This document shows, one piece after another, positions 62,828 through 64,000 of a stretch of DNA of 64,000 bases. The translations under genes and the position numbers were made by a program. Under the pieces are notes generated by a model, which was not told where the DNA came from, searched no databases, and saw nothing but the letters and a program-made list of their open reading frames with translations. Source of the stretch: Clostridium sp. (GTDB lineage: Bacteria > Bacillota > Clostridia > Clostridiales > Clostridiaceae); assembly GCF_016650035.1 (NCBI RefSeq), contig NZ_JAENWM010000010.1, positions 1-64,000 of the forward strand. Direction: 5' to 3'. The number at the start of each line of letters is the position of its first letter. Positions within the stretch are counted from its first letter, which is position 1.

Positions 62828-64000
62828 ATGACAATGAAAAAAAAGTTTGTTTTGTATTCTGTAATTATAATTCTCATTATATGCTTATTTTCTTTAGGTA
62901 GTATAGTTCAATTTGTTATTAGTATTGAATGGTTTAAGGAAGTGGGATATCTTTCAGTGTACTTTACAAAGATACTAACAATGCTTAAGATGATGGTTCC
63001 TGTTTTCATCCTTACCTATATTGGTATATGGTTATACTATAGGAGCATCAAAAAAAGCATCCTACATTTGCAAAAAGTGGTTGAGGTAAATTCTATGAAA
63101 GAGTCTACCCAAAATAAAATTTTTATAGCTTGTAATTTACTTGTTTCATTTGTATTTTCTTTTGCTTTTGCATCTGCATATTGGGATATGTTTCTTAAAT
63201 TCATAAATGCAGTTAGTTTTAATATAAAAGACCCTATTTATAATATGGATGTATCTTTTTATATTTTTAAACTTCCTTTAATTGAATCTATATATAGCTT
63301 TATAATAACACTACTAGTATTTTTAGTTATTATTAAAGGAGTAATTTTCATTGCATTTAAATCAAAAGATATTTTCAATGCAGGGAGAATACAAAATGGT
63401 TTGGTAGATCCAAAAGAATTTGGGAAGGAACTTATTAAATTTGGAGGTAAGCAGATTGCAATAATATCTTCACTTATAGCACTTTTCCTATCACTTGGAT
63501 TTGTAGTAAAGATATTCAATTTAGCATATAGCCCTAGGGGAGTTGCTTATGGGGCAAGTTACACGGATATTCATGTAACATTACTTTTTTATAAAATATT
63601 GATTGTAGCTTGTATCATTGCTTCAGTAGTAATATTTATTAGTGTTTTAAGATCAAAGGTTAAACCTATAATAATTTCAATTGCTGGTATAGTTTTGATA
63701 AGCTTTGTACAAGTAATATCAGGAGCTGTAGTTCAAAGCAGTATTGTAAGTCCGAACGAAAAGCAATTTGAAAGACCATATATTCAAAATAATATTGATT
63801 TAACAAGGAAGGCTTTTAATTTAGAGGATATCACTACAAAAGCTTTTGCCGTAAAGAACGATTTGAAAAAAGAGGATATTTCAAATAATCAAAAGACAGT
63901 AGATAACATTAGGATAAATTCAACTGGGCAGGCGCTTGAATTTTATAATCAAGTTCAAATATTAAGATATTACTATAATTTTAGTGATATAGACGTAGAT
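62828..64000 (+). CDS. UPF0182 family membrane protein, N-terminal part (runs off the window)
   Basis: An open frame of 391 codons with no stop before the window end, hence absent from the ORF track. The N-terminus holds several hydrophobic helices (FVLYSVIIILIICLFSLGSI, SFVFSFAFASAYWDMFLKF). The UPF0182 (COG1615) pattern is clear: EWFKEVGYLSVYFTKI, DPIYNMDVSFYIFKLPLIESIYSF, YTDIHVTLLFYKIL, NEKQFERPYIQNNIDLTRKAFNLEDI. Full family members are about 900 residues with a large extracellular part. Function unknown. ATG follows GAGGTG at five bases, with an in-frame ATG six bases later as alternative. Confidence 0.92.
   Translation, partial: MTMKKKFVLYSVIIILIICLFSLGSIVQFVISIEWFKEVGYLSVYFTKILTMLKMMVPVFILTYIGIWLYYRSIKKSILHLQKVVEVNSMKESTQNKIFIACNLLVSFVFSFAFASAYWDMFLKFINAVSFNIKDPIYNMDVSFYIFKLPLIESIYSFIITLLVFLVIIKGVIFIAFKSKDIFNAGRIQNGLVDPKEFGKELIKFGGKQIAIISSLIALFLSLGFVVKIFNLAYSPRGVAYGASYTDIHVTLLFYKILIVACIIASVVIFISVLRSKVKPIIISIAGIVLISFVQVISGAVVQSSIVSPNEKQFERPYIQNNIDLTRKAFNLEDITTKAFAVKNDLKKEDISNNQKTVDNIRINSTGQALEFYNQVQILRYYYNFSDIDVD

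Noticed and set aside
1-64000. CRISPR array or cas genes
   Set aside because: No regularly spaced direct repeats with unique spacers; the only short tandem arrays (33.25 and 47.3 kb) have no spacers. No Cas-like protein in the ORFs.
1-64000. tRNA or rRNA genes
   Set aside because: No T-loop GTTCRA pattern in a cloverleaf context and no conserved rRNA words noticed by eye; a tRNAscan run would settle it.

Overview
The window is AT-rich Gram-positive DNA with strong GGAGG-type ribosome sites and many TTG/GTG starts. It has a clostridial gene set: a 2-enoate-reductase-type Fe-S flavoenzyme, several nitroreductases, a BMP-type nucleoside ABC transporter, a LonB-like protease, a guanidine-I riboswitch with a Gdx exporter, and a UPF0182 membrane protein. 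I infer an anaerobic Clostridium-like Firmicute; no rRNA or tRNA gene was seen that would fix the species.

Layout. (1) 0.3-1.7 kb: ECF sigma factor with a translationally coupled membrane anti-sigma factor. (2) 1.7-3.3 kb: mobile-element graveyard (IS1182-type transposase missing its N-terminus, 3' end of a group II intron with domain V, ISL3-type fragment). (3) 3.3-6.0 kb: TetR regulator divergent from a 2-enoate-reductase-like enzyme, with a near-perfect palindrome between them. (4) 6.0-14.7 kb: gene relics and small accessory genes (RhuM, a PD-(D/E)XK protein, a NERD protein, a SEC-C protein) separated by several families of dispersed hairpin repeats. (5) 14.7-38.6 kb: a dense defence island. 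It holds an AbiA-like reverse transcriptase with a HEPN-type tail, a DUF5655 protein, two SauUSI-like PLD-helicase-DUF3427 type IV restriction proteins (the second interrupted by an in-frame TAA), a Nudix hydrolase, a DNA methyltransferase divergent from a likely restriction enzyme, an HNH-repeat protein, and an McrB-like/DUF2357 pair. Relics and cargo genes lie between them. (6) 38.8-47.2 kb: transport and metabolic genes, an opine-dehydrogenase-like gene, a nitroreductase, and an EAL-domain c-di-GMP phosphodiesterase. (7) 47.6-52.5 kb: nucleoside-type ABC transporter operon. (8) 53-61 kb: duplicated and decaying nitroreductases, a Gfo/Idh/MocA oxidoreductase, an MFS exporter, a LonB-like protease, and the guanidine riboswitch/Gdx/nitroreductase unit. 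(9) 61.3-64 kb: a YiaK-type dehydrogenase and the start of a UPF0182 gene that runs off the window.

Two themes stand out. First, the defence genes stack enzymes that attack modified DNA (SauUSI-like, McrB-like) beside a methylating R-M pair and an abortive-infection reverse transcriptase. Second, the window is full of short repeated pieces: structured repeats whose stem sequences change in a compensatory way between copies, and 36-120 bp fragments of genes that also exist intact nearby (the reverse transcriptase, the PD-(D/E)XK gene, the EamA transporter, a nitroreductase). The repeats and their relation to the cassettes they separate are the best candidate here for something undescribed. The individual enzymes mostly belong to known families.
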